A stretch of 64,000 bases of DNA from Anastatus disparis (GCA_017163975.1 JAFFSR010000221.1:7998001-8062000); one strand, 5' to 3'. Shown: positions 36,472 through 50,130, counted from the stretch's first letter. A program made the numbers and translations. The notes: a model not told the origin generated them from the letters alone.

Positions 36472-39400
36472 CTTGAGACTTTTAGGAACCCTTCTATAAT
36501 ATTCGACTGATAAATTGAATACCATATTTCAACATTTTATTTCCTCCTCCCTCTTTTTATACAAGTTATAGACCAGAGAAAATATCCTTTTTTGGCTAGC
36601 CTGCGGTCATATGGACTTTTCGATTTTATTCTCGTTTTTAAAAGCCGTGATTTAAATATTCGACATTTGTCGATTCAACGTGTATTAAAGGGTAAGGAGG
36701 AAATGTTATGGATGAGAGGATAATTTTCGAAGATTTGAATTCACTATTGTGGAAAATTATTTTTTATGGGTTTGGCTATTTGTTTGACTGGTTATTGCTG
36801 AATATATATCTCAATTATCGTACAATTATATAATAATAAAATGTTAAAGTCAAAAAAAATATTCTGATTTTTACGTTTCTCATGATGAAAAACTGATTGC
36901 AGTTAAGTAGCGAAATGGAAAAAAAGAAAGAATCATTTCACGACAAGATCCATTACACAAGTTTCTTATTACATTTCCATTTCATTTCCTGCCAAAGTAA
37001 GCGAGCGATATGAAAGTATTAAAAGAAAAAGAAATGAAGAAAGATTGTAAAAGAAAGAAAAAAAGAAAACAAGTAACGCCTCCCTCTTTTCCCCGAAGAA
37101 AAAAAAAAAATTACACGAACTCGGTGAAATCGCACCTGAATCTCTCTCCTTTTCTTTTTCTCTTCAAGAGTTCGCGAAAGGAAGATTGAAACGAATACGT
37201 CGTAAACGCGATTATCTTTCATTCTTTCATTTTTTTTTCTACTTCTCTTCTCAGCGCACACAAGGCACTCTTGCCTTCAGGGAAAAAATCATTTTGCCGC
37301 CATTTCCATAGCCACAGTATTTCAAAGCGAAACACAAGAAGAGAGAATGTAAATTTCACTGTAAGATTGTATATAAACGCTTGAAAAATAAAAGAAAAAA
37401 AAGAAAAAAATTGTACAGAAGTTGCAAGGGGAATATCAATTCTATCTTTTTTTTCTTAAACGACGTATACCATTACAAAATTGTATTCTTAAAAGTACTT
37501 AAAAATTGTAGATTAAGATTCTCAACTATTTTCTCGATAAAATATGCTTTTCGCTATTTATTTGGAATATTATTTTCTATTCAGTATATTTTGAACAGCT
37601 GATAAAATTTAGGTAAAATAATTTATTATAATTTTGATAAAATGGAATTTTTTTTAAAAATAACGTGTTAACGTATTGATATATGAAAAACTGTCGATCA
37701 ACTATTTTAGAATTTTTTAAAATATTAAATAATAATTAACAAAAAAGCAGACCTTAATTAAAACCGAACGTGTATTTAATTACAAACTGTCATTGATTTC
37801 TTTTTTTTTAATTAACTTATGATACATAAAGTACAACTTACAACACCTAACACGCGTACATGTCTATATTAATTATCCATATAGCTATCTAATTTATTGA
37901 AAAAAAATGCTCGAACTATTATTTTTTTTCTTCGAATCTCAAAGAGACCTTCGTGATCGCGACGAAATTTAAAAAATTAAAAAGGAGCTCGTTTGAAAAA
38001 ACTAATGCGAAAACAAACAATTAAAATGGGATATGGAATAAGCGTTATTAAAACGCGAAACATTCTAATATGAAACTCAGCGTGAAATCTATTATTTATA
38101 CGCATTCCATACTCTTTTTAACAAATTGTACCTTTCCTCTTATCTATATAACTATAACGCTTCCGGTATAAGCGTGTTACGTATTTGTATAGAGAATACG
38201 TGTAGCGCGTGTCACGTCTTTAGAGAAAACTTTATGCACTTACACAGCTAAGAAGTACGCACACACTTTGTTAAGAATAAAATGCTCGTGTACGTTTACA
38301 CGAGATTAGTGTTATAAATAATAATGTAATACAGCTTTTCCGTTACGTAAGTTTCTTATTTTTTTTTCTTTTTCTTTCAAAAGAAATTTTTCTATCCATA
38401 GCTTTGAATTGTGCGTTACGGAAGTTTAACGGACTAAACGTCTGTTAAAATGAACAAATGCTCGAGTCTTGAAGTTTAAGTTATTATTTTTAAAAAGTAA
38501 TGGTCAAGTTAATAATATTTACGATGTTAAATTTTATTGATGTTACTGAAGTGCAATTCTCTTTGTAGGATTTTTTAATCATATAGAAGAGTTGAAAAAA
38601 TATTAATTCAATTACTAATTTCATGATACATTTAATCACGTTTTATGAAGATTTCTCCATTTAATCTAAAAGTTTTTATGCTGATAAAGTATCTCACGTG
38701 TTTAGAAAAATAAAATTATCTAAAAATTGATTTGTGCAAGCGTTTGACATCAACAAAACGTAGTTACAACTAATCAATAAAAAATTATTTTTAAACATTC
38801 CATAATTTTCAATGAAAAAAATGATTAAAACGACAAAAAAAAATTACGCATAAGTTGAAAAAATAATAATGTCCCAACTAAACTATTATCAATCATAAAT
38901 ACGATTACGTGTACGAAAAAAAAATTCTGTAAGCCATTACTGGTTTATTTCCCCGGCATTTAGTTATTGTAAGTACGTATATATCTATCGACCCCCGGCC
39001 GCGCCGGTTATACACATAACATACAAAAACTCTTGTCTCTTCTTTTCTCTCAATGTCTATATATATATATAGATTTCCGCGGATATAAGAGAAGCCCTCT
39101 CCTCTCATTGTTAAAGCATTTACAAATAATTCGGGGATGCGTGAAATCCGCCAAGCCATTAAGTGTAATAATCGGGGCGTGAACAATTTCAATGTAATAT
39201 GAATGCTTGTAAGTATACATATATACACGTACTTACTGGTAAAACCAGAGAATAAAAAAGAAAGAGAGAACGTTTGGTACTTGCTTGGAGAAAGAGAGAT
39301 GGAAAAAAAGAAGAAATATTAAACAATGTTAGAAAGGTATAGATAGAAAAAATAAGAAATATAGAAAAAAATGAGAGAAAGAAATTTAATTTTAGTTGTT

Positions 39401-40190
39401 TTCAAGGTTATTCATGACGTAGATTGTATATATAAACATACATTTTATTTTTATCATCATGCATATTGATATATAATTTATGCAAAGAATGATATTTAAA
39501 TAAAAACATAAAAGCGAAAGCTAAAAAATATTGTGCAAAGTATGTTTTTTTTATCTAAATTATAAGAATTTATTTTGAAAAATTACCAAAATTTTCTTTA
39601 AAAAACGTATTATAGAACATACGAATTTAAGGGCCTAAAAACAAAAATGTGTAACTTAAGAAAAGAGAAAGAAAATAATAAAAGAATGTATTTAAGGTGG
39701 CATAAGAAGAAGAAAAAGACAAGAAGTAAATGTCGGCTGTCATATATCCAAATCGCTTTTTCGAAAGCATTTATACGCATCGCGGATTCTTTATAACACG
39801 GCTACTGGTGTTATTCTCTTTTAAAAAGGGAGAGAGCAAAAGAAAAAAAAAAGTACCAAGACCACCCGTTGCGTCACAATCGGGGGTGAGAAATCGGCCA
39901 CCTATTTCTTTCTTTTATTTTTCCTTTTTATTTTTTGCGCGCTCTTAGCGACACCCGTGGTGAGATTATATATAGTATTCAGAATGCATAGGTACAGTTT
40001 CTTTTTTAAAAAAAGGGAGAGATAAAACGTATATTGATGTATCGGCTCATTTCAATGAGATCGTTGTAGCATCGCAAAAATTGGCCTAATTTCACAGATT
40101 GATTTGTTACGTTACTTTAGTTTGTATTTATGGATAGTTTATTTATTTTGCTCTTTACCATTAGTTTTCTATATGCACTAAATTAACGTG
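36472..40190. other. non-coding AT-rich DNA
   Basis: No gene recognised. AT-rich segments centre near 36800, 37650, 38600 and 39500. Purine-rich tracts lie at about 37020-37075 and 39250-39385. A CTATATATATATATAG palindrome sits near 39057-39072. Confidence 0.55.
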
Positions 40191-40222
40191 TACTTTAAAG
40201 TATAGAATTATTTTTAACGGAA

Positions 40223-40544
40223 ATGGAACGAAAAGAATTTTTCGATAAACATAACAATTTCATCAATGAAGAATTGTTGAAAATTTTGAAATTTTTCAGA
40301 AATAAAATTTTCAAAAAATTCAAACAAGAACCTATGCCTATATCCAAAGTCGTTGAAGGCAAACAAATCATAAAGACCATTAATTCAAGCTCTCTAAAAA
40401 GAATGAAATCGCGTTATACCCGTCATCGTAAGTGTTCGTAATAATTTCACGATTTACCCATAACTGCGCTTTTTTTTATTCCCTCTTACAATTTTCTTTC
40501 TAGCATCGAAAAATATATTTTTGTTCTTTTTAATTTTTTTTTAA
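40223..40544 (+). CDS. possible small two-exon gene, 81 aa, unknown function (exons 40223-40427 and 40504-40544)
   Basis: The ATG at 40223 has a favourable context (G at -3, G at +4) with an in-frame stop upstream at 40196-40198. Exon 1 gives 68 codons of charged, ordinary-looking protein, starting MERKEFFDKHNNFINEELLK and rich in Lys, Glu, Asn, Phe and Ile. At 40428 comes a consensus GTAAGT donor. A strong pyrimidine tract ends in TTTCTTTCTAG at 40503, giving a 76-nt intron, typical of insects, with a branch-point-like CATAAC about 40 nt upstream of the acceptor. Splicing restores frame for 13 more codons (PSKNIFLFFLIFF) before TAA. The hydrophobic tail may only reflect T-rich DNA. Unspliced, the frame stops at 40441 after 72 residues. 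I recognise no family. No AATAAA was noticed just downstream. It may instead be one exon of a larger gene, or chance. Confidence 0.25.
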
Positions 40545-43104
40545 ACTGTCTGTAACGTAATGCCATCATATTTTGTAATCACGATCTTTCAGCCAACTTG
40601 TCTTCTTCTATCATTTCTTTCTCATAGTAAAATACTACTTTGTGTATACTATTTCTAATTCTTATTCCTTAGAAGAATTTTCTCTTTTTTTTTTCTACTT
40701 TGTTTTTGATTCATGTGCATTCTTTATCTTGTTTTTGCTTCTCTTTTTTTTCTTTTCGCTCGTGGCGTATAGTCTTGTTGTATTAAACGTTGCCATAAGG
40801 TTATTTACGGTAACCATAACTCCCGCGCCTCTATTGCTATTCGTTACGCTTCTTTTAAGAATATAGTCTTGGAGAATTTTTCTCTTTCTTCGTTTCTCTC
40901 TCTCTTTCTTTCTCTAAGTGCGCGAATTGTATATGTAAGAAGTAAAACATTGGTATAACGACGAACGATTTATTTCAGGATCGTTAAGCTTTCTTTAGTT
41001 TTTTCGACTTTTTTCTCTATCTGTTTCGTATAAATATGTCTTTCGTCGTATTCACTTTTAGATTATTACTCATTCCATTAAATCGAATATTGAAACAAGC
41101 TAGTGTCAATAATTTTAAAAGTTTTATGAATATTTGTCTTTTGTAATTTTATTTAAATAAAATAATATTTTTTAAAATTTTATGCATAATATAACCAATA
41201 ACATCAAGAGAATGACGAAAAAAATATAAAACACTCACACGCATAGGTATTACATCCGACATCGTTGACACATGAATCTTACATTTTTTTACATGGCGCC
41301 AAGTTAAAAAAAAGAAAGAAAGAAAAAAAAAATAATTCGCTCGTATGCGTGCAAGCAAAATAAAGTGACATTAAATAAAGTGTACACGTATATCTTAATG
41401 CGTTTGTGCTAATTACGCGACGAGTTGTTTTATATATCGGCGCGAGAAAGAAAGAGACAAAAGAATAAAATTCAAATGAAGATTATTGTACATATAGGAA
41501 TAGTAGAATTCGCCGTTGCACATCGAGCATGAGAATTAAAGAACGGGAATACATATGTGTGTTTCATGCTATTATAAGATACGCGCCATTAAGAAAAAAA
41601 TATTCCTTTGGATAACAGCGCGGAAAAGAAACAATATATACGATGTATTGTGCAAATGAGAGCTCAATGCAGTTAAAAATAGAGAAATGCTAATCACATC
41701 GTACATATAAAATAAAACTACTTACTCGATCCCATTACTTTTTTCATATTTCAAATATCAGTGATCTTTATATTAAATTTAAAATAAAAGACACGAAAGC
41801 TTACAGAAATTTTCACATATTTTTAGATTTCTTAATATAATAAAGACGTTCTAGTATGAAATTAGCAATTAATATTGCTATTTGAAGATTTATTATTTCT
41901 GTGAATTTTATTTTCTCAGCTTGTTAAATAAAAATTTGTTAATTTTATTTATAAAAAAAATTCTTTATCAAGTAAAAACGACAGACGATTCATCAAAAAC
42001 TACGCATTTGTTCTACAATTTTCTACTTACTTCAAGCATCTAAGTAATTAAAACGAAAGATAACGCATCGTAAATATCAATTCATAACATTTTCCTGCGG
42101 AGTTTAAATTAAAACATGAAATAACAATCTAAAAGCAGTTAAACATAGCATAAGGACCAACTTATTTAGCTTACAATGACTGCTAACCTTAGCAGCATTA
42201 TGTATACAAAACTTTTTCGCGCGTTAACGACCCGCGACTTCAGTGCTAAAAAAAAAAAACAAGAAATTTTCGTCGCTATCTCACACCTGTTTCGTTTTTT
42301 TTTCAGTTTTCTTTATTTTTTTGCACCGAAGGGAAGACGAGCTAATGTATAAAAGAGTCTAATGCTACTGTACTTGGTTCTGTTTTTCTTTTTTTTTTTA
42401 CTGCTACAATAATTAATGGTTGCGCTGTAAGACTACTGCTTGGAGTGCATTCGTTACGCTATGAATCTTTTTATATGAAACCGTAATTGTGCATGCATTA
42501 CACCTCGATGTTGTATACAGAGATGGCAATGTTGGCTTTTTAAATTCCTTTTTTTTATTTTTAACTTGTTGCGAGATCTTTTAGATGTTGTCATTAGTTT
42601 CATTTGAAATAAAATTATTATGAGTTTTGTCATTGTTTTTGCTTGTTAAAGGAATTGTAAAATTTAATAAATTTTTTATAATTATCAAAAATTGAACATA
42701 ATACTTAGAAATTTTTTAGAAATCCAAATAGTTACTTTAGAATTGCAAAAATGAACTTAATCGCATATCAATTAGAAAATTTTAATCACAAAAATATTAA
42801 TAAAAATATTTTTTATTAAATTATTGTAGCTAAAAAGAAAAACGATTCACTATTATAAACTCTTATATCAAGTGAATAACATAATAGGATCAATTCAATC
42901 ATAATCACATCAACAAGCCGGAAATCTCAAACGAACAAGAACAAATTTGTCGTAGCTCACATATAAACAATTTGTCAACTAAAAACTGTCTCGATTTAAT
43001 AGACTATATAACTTGACTCCGTCAACGCGTACAATCATTTGGCGTGACGCGTTTAATCCCAGCTCTGCGTACTTGTGAATTGAAATGTTTCATCAAGTGT
43101 GCGA

Positions 43105-43121
43105 GTGTGTGTGTGTGTGTA
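43105..43121 (+). repeat. (GT)n microsatellite
   Basis: About eight uninterrupted GT units. Confidence 0.9.
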
Positions 43122-44509
43122 TTGCAACAAAGGAATGCGAAGTTAAACTGACGCGTGCGCGCGAAACCGTGACCGACTCCAATGGAATTGCAACTGTAAC
43201 TTCTCTTCTAATGGCAATTTAAATGCCTGGTAAAAACCTATGCCTACGTATATACGTGTATACATCGCTTTAATGTTTCTTCTGCTTTTGTCTTTGTTGA
43301 CGATGAAGGATTACTTTTTTGTGTGAAATTTCATTCCTTATCGAAAAATAATCTGCATGCAAATCATGCCCGACGAGTTCCTTTCATACGGAAATTATTT
43401 TCATTTTTATTTTTTTTTTTTAAATGATAAATTTATGTGGTTAGTAAAACAACAAAATTCTGAAATATAATCAATTTATATTTTCGTTATTCAATTTTCA
43501 ATTTGTAGAATAAACTTGAAAAAAATTCAATAAAATAAGAAGTAAACTTTTTAATATTCGTTAAATGTTTACTCTTTAAAAATCTGTAAGAATTTAAAAT
43601 AACAACATACATAGATAAAAATTAAGCTATTATTTGTAAACCATTATCTATTTATAAATCACTTTTCTATTTATAAAATTAGCATTGAAAAGCCATTGTG
43701 CTTAATAATCGAGAGCTCAGCAACATTTTATTAAAAACAATGTCGAACAAAACAATGCTCCTTATAAAAATAATAAAATGCAGAACGCCAACAAAATACA
43801 AGGTGTGAAAAAGAAAAGTTCCAGAAGGTAAGGAGAAAAAAAAAATAAAGAAAAGAATAAGATGATCTTGATATACATTAAGTATACCGGAATCCACTGT
43901 GTCATGTGTATATATAAATATATATGGAACATAATTTGTTGCCGTCATTAAAGCGTAATCGTTGCAATGCTAATTTCTTTGTTAATTAATACAAAAGCGT
44001 TATGACTACGGTAGAAAATGTAGTTTTTTCAACTGTATTAACGTATATGACGATAAAATAAAAAGAGAATATGAGAATGTTCTTTTCAACTTTTTTCTTT
44101 AATAAAAACAAATATAGCTTTAATATTAAAACCTTTCCAAATATATAATTCTTTTGATCAGTTGCAACATTTTTTTCTACTTAATCATAGATTTATATTT
44201 TTATTTAATTACCCTAGCGAAAATTAAAAGAAATTACAGTATAATTATACAAAAAGAAATATTTTTTAATATCTCATGGATTTACGTTTAAATGCTTTTA
44301 AATCAGTTTAATTTTTTAATTTATTTACGTATAGATGTATGATTTAAAAAAGTAAAAAGATTGCAATCTGAATAAACTCGAAATATTTTTCAATAAATTT
44401 TTTCGTTATTTTATATATACACATTATTTATATAAAAATCGTTAAGTTTTTTTTTAAAGTGCATTTTTATGTAAAATAAATAATTTCAATAATTATTTAT
44501 ATCATAAAC

Positions 44510-44532
44510 AATTATAATTTAAAATTATAATT
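44510..44532. repeat. perfect 11-bp inverted repeat in AT-rich DNA
   Basis: AATTATAATTT at 44510-44520 and AAATTATAATT at 44522-44532 are exact complements around one A. Such palindromes are expected at some rate in DNA this AT-rich. Confidence 0.7.
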
Positions 44533-45230
44533 ATTCTATCCTATATAACATAAATTGAAATAATAACGAATAAATTGCTTATAGTTTTATGCCAGGTGTT
44601 TAATTAGTTGTAATTCGTACAAAATTTCTTTCTGATTTAATGTCGTAGCAGTAGCTTTTCTTATCTTTCTTTCTTTATTTTTTTTTTCACACCTCTATCC
44701 ATCTTTTATAAAGTACAAGATATTATTTATTCACGACAGCGCATAAGATAGAAACCTTAATTTACAAGTTGAAAGCATCTCGAATAAATTTCCTTCATGA
44801 ATATAACAATAATTATTATCTTTCGAAAGAATAAAATAAAATAAAAGATTATATAATTATTAGACTCGAAAGAAAAAAATTTACGTGAGATATTAAGTAG
44901 ATTCTGTCATTACATGATTAATTAGATAAAAAGTTTAACAAACGCACAACTCTGCACATCCTTAACTAATTTGCTTTTTTATATCTTTAGCACAAATAAT
45001 TATGCAACATACAACACGATGACTAATAGCCGACTATATTAAGACAAATATGGTTTTGCTGTGCTACTGCAAACCGTGCCTATATGTATAGATATACAAA
45101 AAGGTTTAATTATATTTTTCTCTTTAATACCTTCTTGAAAACAATTGAGAAACTTTTAAGAGACTTAAAGACTATTTTCTTTAAAAGGAAGCCTGTATAC
45201 ACACTTTGTTACTTTGATAAGGACTCCAAT

Positions 45231-45250
45231 TTTCTTTCTTTCTTTCTTTT
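45231..45250 (+). repeat. (TTTC)n microsatellite
   Basis: About five tandem TTTC units. Confidence 0.85.
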
Positions 45251-46204
45251 TTAACCGAGGCGTCTTAGAAAGATTTGTTAGATCCTTTATTTTGTTTCAA
45301 TGCTATAAGAAAAAGGACTCTTGCGCTAATTGCAGATCAAAGAAATTTATGTATACACTAAGGCCAAAACAGCTGCTCGAGTAGTAAAGAAGAAAAAAAA
45401 TGTGAATTGTAATGAAGAGTTGTTTTTGAGTCTCAAGTTGAAGAGACGAGAAGAGAAGGTCTTCTGGATACTTTAATTGAGAGTGTCTTATGTCGTATTA
45501 CTTCTTTCAAGAACATTAAGTACGACTATATAAAAAAGAACGAGAAAGAAGTGTCGAATATAAGATAAGAATAAAGGATAGATAGGATTAAATTAATAGA
45601 TACTGAATGAAAAACTGTTAGAATTTTAGTTTTAAATTAACTTAAATTATTTATTAACAAGAGTCTTTGCGAAAATATTTTCGTGAATAAGAATTTTATT
45701 AAACATAAAAAAATTTAGAAAAAATAAATAAAAAATTGATTATGCAATATGGCAATTTAAAATTCAAATGGCCTAATATAAAAAAGAAAAGCATTTATTC
45801 TTGTTATTTTTTGTCCAATAAAATTTCTAAGAATGAATGAAAGAATGTACTAAATAAACAAACAATAGTATCTCAACTGTCGTTATGCATACTTAAAAAG
45901 GTAAGAAGAGAAATCTCCTCGAACCTAACACCATAACGAACGAAAGAGCTTTTTCTCTTCTTCTCACAGAAAATGTATAACAAGTATATCTGTATACGTA
46001 TACACAGAGGGCTCAAGGTATCGACAGAAATTTACAAAGAAAGAGAAACAGAGAGAGCATGATTTAAGAGTGGATACTCGAGAGGAGATGCAGGATGCGA
46101 AGAAAGAGTAAGAGTCCTTCGTTTACAGGAGCACAATGAGATCATTGTGGCGACACCCAAGAGTAATTATATTGTGTAACCGTAAACGGAAGGAACGAAT
46201 CCGT

Positions 46205-46300
46205 CTGCTAAACCACTTCACCATTTTCTCTCTTTCTTTCTCTAATTCTCATTCTTTCTCTTTCTCGTTGCTTTTTTTTTCTCTCTTTCCCATTTACCCT
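46205..46300 (+). repeat. long pyrimidine-rich tract
   Basis: TCTCTCTTTCTTTCTC-type sequence with few purines for about 90 bp. Tracts of this kind can form triplex (H-DNA) structures when mirror-symmetric. The symmetry here is only partial. Confidence 0.6.
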
Positions 46301-46424
46301 CTTGTCAAAAAGAAAAGGTCGACGGGGTTAGAATTTTAGTTTAAAAGGGTTGACACTCTTCTCTCTTTCGATTTTTAAGAGAGGCGGAGTTGTCTAAAAG
46401 CTGCAGATAAAAGAAAAATAAAAC

Positions 46425-46451
46425 GGGCGGTGGGATTTCAAAATCCCGCCC
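46425..46451. repeat. short GC-rich hairpin
   Basis: GGGATTT (46432-46438) pairs with AAATCCC (46441-46447) across a 2-nt loop. After a 3-nt bulge (GGT), GGGC (46425-46428) pairs with GCCC (46448-46451). A stem this GC-rich is unusual for the region. There is no terminal T-run long enough to argue for a particular function. Confidence 0.55.
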
Positions 46452-47881
46452 TCTTTTCACCAACTTTATATAATATGTATATATATATTTGTTTTTTTTT
46501 ATATTTGAACATACATAGATGTACATTTTTACTGCATGTATTGCGTACAGGGATGGCGGATTTAGATTTTTTTTATTGTTGTCAAGCCGACCCTATGTCG
46601 TTCTTTGCAGGGGATATGGCAACGATTGTTTGATTTTTTTTTTTTTCTTTTTTTGACAATGTCATCATTGCTAGCGATTTTGCGGACGAATGCAGTTGAC
46701 GGTTCAGTCTGGGAATCTTTATTAAATTCTTTTTTTTTCAATTTTTTTTTATTATTTAAAAGGAACGAAACGATTTTTTTATTAAATTGTTTTTTTGGAA
46801 GAATACTTTTCTAGTTTGCTATTGCAATGTTTTAATAAGTGTATCACAAATGAATATTTGCAATTTTATAATAAAAAAAGTTTTTAATTTCATATAGTAG
46901 AATTCAATTGACATATACAGCCCAATTTTTCTAAAATCTTTTTCTCATCGATCTACATAATACTTAGTATTTGAGTAAACGAAAAAATTTCTAAATACTT
47001 TCAAATTTAAAATGATAGATTGTAAAAGTGAAAAAATTTCTTAATAAGAAAAAAAATGGAATAAAGAAAAAAAGTCAGAAAATTGAATACAAAATAAATA
47101 AGGGGAGCAAAACTATATCATTAACCCAAATGAAATGTACAAACTTTTAGACGATGACGATTGCAAATTCTTCTCAATTTCTCATCGTCTGTCGTACTTA
47201 AAATGGAAAAAAAAGAAAATACGTAACTTTCATTTTTAGGGCGATCCGTTCGCACCCGTTTTTTCGTTTTGATCTCTCCTTTTTTTTTTCATTTTTATTT
47301 TCAATCTCCCTTTTTTTTTCTCTTTTTGACGTCCGACGCATCGTATCGATCAATGACACAAAACTTGCCCAACAATACTTACATACAATTCTGTTTGCCT
47401 TTATTACAGTCATCAGTCATTTGGTATAAATATTAAATTCAATTTTAAAAAAGCAAAATCTAATAATAATAAAAAAAAAACGTATATGTATTTTTTTTCT
47501 TTACATTCGATACTTTAGAGGGTTGAAGCTGCAACGTCAGTAGGTTAAACAAAGCAAGCGCTATAGTTTTTGCCAGTAAAGCCAGCTGACCGATAGTAAG
47601 TCGATTCGATAGATGTATAAGGGTCTTTTCTTACACTTTTAGGGTTCCCGTACTCTTTTTATCATTCGTATATAACTTCCCTTTTATGTTCTTGATTTGC
47701 CTAAAATCGATCGGCTGATAATCTTTCTCTGTTTCTTTTCAAAGATTTTAGATATTCGATACCTTTAATTTGGATTTTTATGAAATTATTATATTGCACG
47801 TGTCAATTCAGAGATACAAAATTTTTCATCTTTTGCCATAGTACTGTCTTTAAAAATCAATTATGTACTCTCATAAGAATC

Positions 47882-47894
47882 ATAAATATCAATA
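47882..47894 (+). repeat. target-site duplication, left copy
   Basis: ATAAATATCAATA, identical to 48059-48071 on the far side of SINE copy B. It marks the retroposition boundary. Confidence 0.9.
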
Positions 47895-48058
47895 AGAGGT
47901 CGTCAGTGGTTCAGTCGGTAGAGCGATGGATTCATAATTGATACAAGCACCACTGTACGTTACATGTGCTGCAGTTCACAAACATGTACTGAAAATCTCC
48001 ACCGCTAATTAGTATCGCATTGATAACATAAATACAGCGACGTTAAATAAAAAAAAAA
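47895..48058 (+). mobile_element. tRNA-derived SINE, copy B (164 bp, B box missing)
   Basis: AGAGGTCGTCAGTGG starts a tRNA-like head with an A box (TGGTTCAGTCGG, 47907-47918), followed by GATGGATTCATAAT. The sequence then jumps directly to TGATACAAGCACCACTG. Compared with copy A at 33426-33632, a 40-bp block containing the T arm and B box is absent. The junction follows 47938, with an AT microhomology. The body aligns with copy A and the element ends in TTAAATAAAAAAAAA. A perfect 13-bp duplication flanks it, which is the mark of LINE-assisted target-primed reverse transcription and suggests a fairly recent insertion. Without a B box, Pol III transcription should be weak. Confidence 0.92.
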
Positions 48059-48071
48059 ATAAATATCAATA
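48059..48071 (+). repeat. target-site duplication, right copy
   Basis: ATAAATATCAATA, directly after the A-rich tail of SINE copy B and identical to 47882-47894. Confidence 0.9.
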
Positions 48072-50130
48072 TTGAGTTTATGATTCTTTTTTTTTAATTA
48101 ATTATATTTTAATAGAATAATGCCTTGTGGAAAACGTTTAAATAAAGATTCGTATTCAATCATTAAATTTTAAAATTCTTAAAAACTATTATTACATAAC
48201 GAAACGAATCACACGAATTTTCTGTCAGTGCAATTGGCATTAAATTTTGTATAGCTTGTTACGATCTTTGTGACGAGAAACGATTATGCAATCCATGCAA
48301 ATATAACATTAAATTCCAATCTAACCATAGGCAAATCCTCGTTACAAATCTCAAATACCCTCGTAAACCCGTCAAATCGATAAAAATAACAACATAAACA
48401 GCAATCGTGACGGAGCAAACAATATCATCCTTCAAAATAAAATTAAAAATAAAAGTCGCGAACCCGAGACTTTAATATTTATATTTTATATATCATATTC
48501 TTTTTATAACAGTCGCGCTAACTCAGCAGAATTTAAAACGAAACAAAAGATTCTGCTCGGGATCATTAACAAATCATTATTAACCGCAAACTTATAAACG
48601 AGATGCACCTCTTTTCTACGCTTCTTAAGAAACAGAAAAAACTATTAATGATTTCTATTTGTATTCATTCGATTCTCTTTCTACATAAAGGCTTCAAAAA
48701 AAAAAAAGAAAAAAAAAGGAAATGCAGACCTTTGAAGGCCAAACTGTTATGAATTATGTGTGAGAGAACAATTTTGAGGCGTTATTGTATTTCTTTTTTT
48801 GAACCCCCCTACAGCGCGAACAAATAGGTATTCTAACACTAATGCTACTTTCAGAAGCATAAAGATTTTCTTTTGTTTCTGTCTGTATAAAGTATCATTT
48901 CTCACTTTCTCTTTTAAAAGATATAAGGATTTCGGAAATATCATCTTTTCGGCGCCTGTAGGTCTTTTCTTTGGCTTTTCTGTAAAGGTGAGGCCTGCTA
49001 GCGCCTTCTTTAATCATTAGTTATGCTTGGCGCTTATAATTAGCTTTCTTTTAAGATGGAAAAATATTTTGTAACTGAGAACTTCCTATGATATTTTTTT
49101 CTTTTTTTTTTCACTAAAATTTTAAAGTTTATACCTGTGATCTATAGGATCTATTATGTGGTCTCGGAATGGATGTAATTTGATGATTTGAGGTTTTCTT
49201 TGATGAAAAATTAGCTTGTTTACAGGGTAATTAAGTACTTTAATAATGGTTTACTGTATTACTCATTTTTTTATCGTTTTAGTTAAAAAAAAATTTGAAT
49301 AATATTTATTACGTAATTCGAAGAAAAATCGTTATTGTATCGTGTGAAAATTCATCAATGTTTATACGAACAATATTTATAATGAATTTGAAATTTTTTC
49401 TTTTTTAAATTTATTATACAAAATTATGTTCATCGTAAGAAAAGTCATTGAAAAAAAAGAAGAAAAAAAAGACAATGTATTCATCACGTTGATAATATAT
49501 GCTGAATTATAAATTCAATGTATGCTATTAAGTTACCATAATTATTAGAATTATATAAAATTTGACGTATTAATTTGTATTATACATGGCTAATTAAGAG
49601 ATAAAAATAAAATACGTTTGAACGATGTGATCGTATAGTAATTAGAAGGTGGCTCTCTATCTCATTCTGTCTTTCTTTAAAAAAAGAAAAAAAAAAATAA
49701 CTTGAAAGGAAAATTTTCTCTCAATCCCACGCAAATTCATACATCCATATTATTTGAAAAATCTCTTTCAACCTACAGATTTAACTTGTATTTATATATA
49801 TGTGTGTGTATGTATACACGCACAAGAGATTATTTCCATTTATTCTTAAATCAGATACTTTTACGAATATTGTTTAGTCGATTTAATACCTATAATTATC
49901 TTTGAAATTTTATTTTCATCTTAATGTAGTATATAAATATAACTTTAATCTTATTTTGTCTTCGGGGAATATGGAAAAAAATTTAAGTAATTGAATTTTC
50001 ATTGATGAAAAAATATATTAAATAATATTGGCATTGTTATTAAAATATAATTATAATATTAATTGTTATCGTACCTTATGGAAACGTAATTTTTATTTTT
50101 TTTGGATGTAATGTAGAAAAGCAATGAATT

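Larger units (their letters stand above)
40545..47880. other. non-coding AT-rich DNA
   Basis: No gene recognised. AT-rich segments centre near 41150, 41900, 42750, 43550, 44400, 45700 and 46900. The 44100-44580 stretch is among the most AT-rich in the window. Pyrimidine-rich blocks lie at about 40865-40917, 46205-46300 and 47270-47330. Purine and pyrimidine runs generate the short Phe/Leu/Ser-rich frames seen here. Confidence 0.6.
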
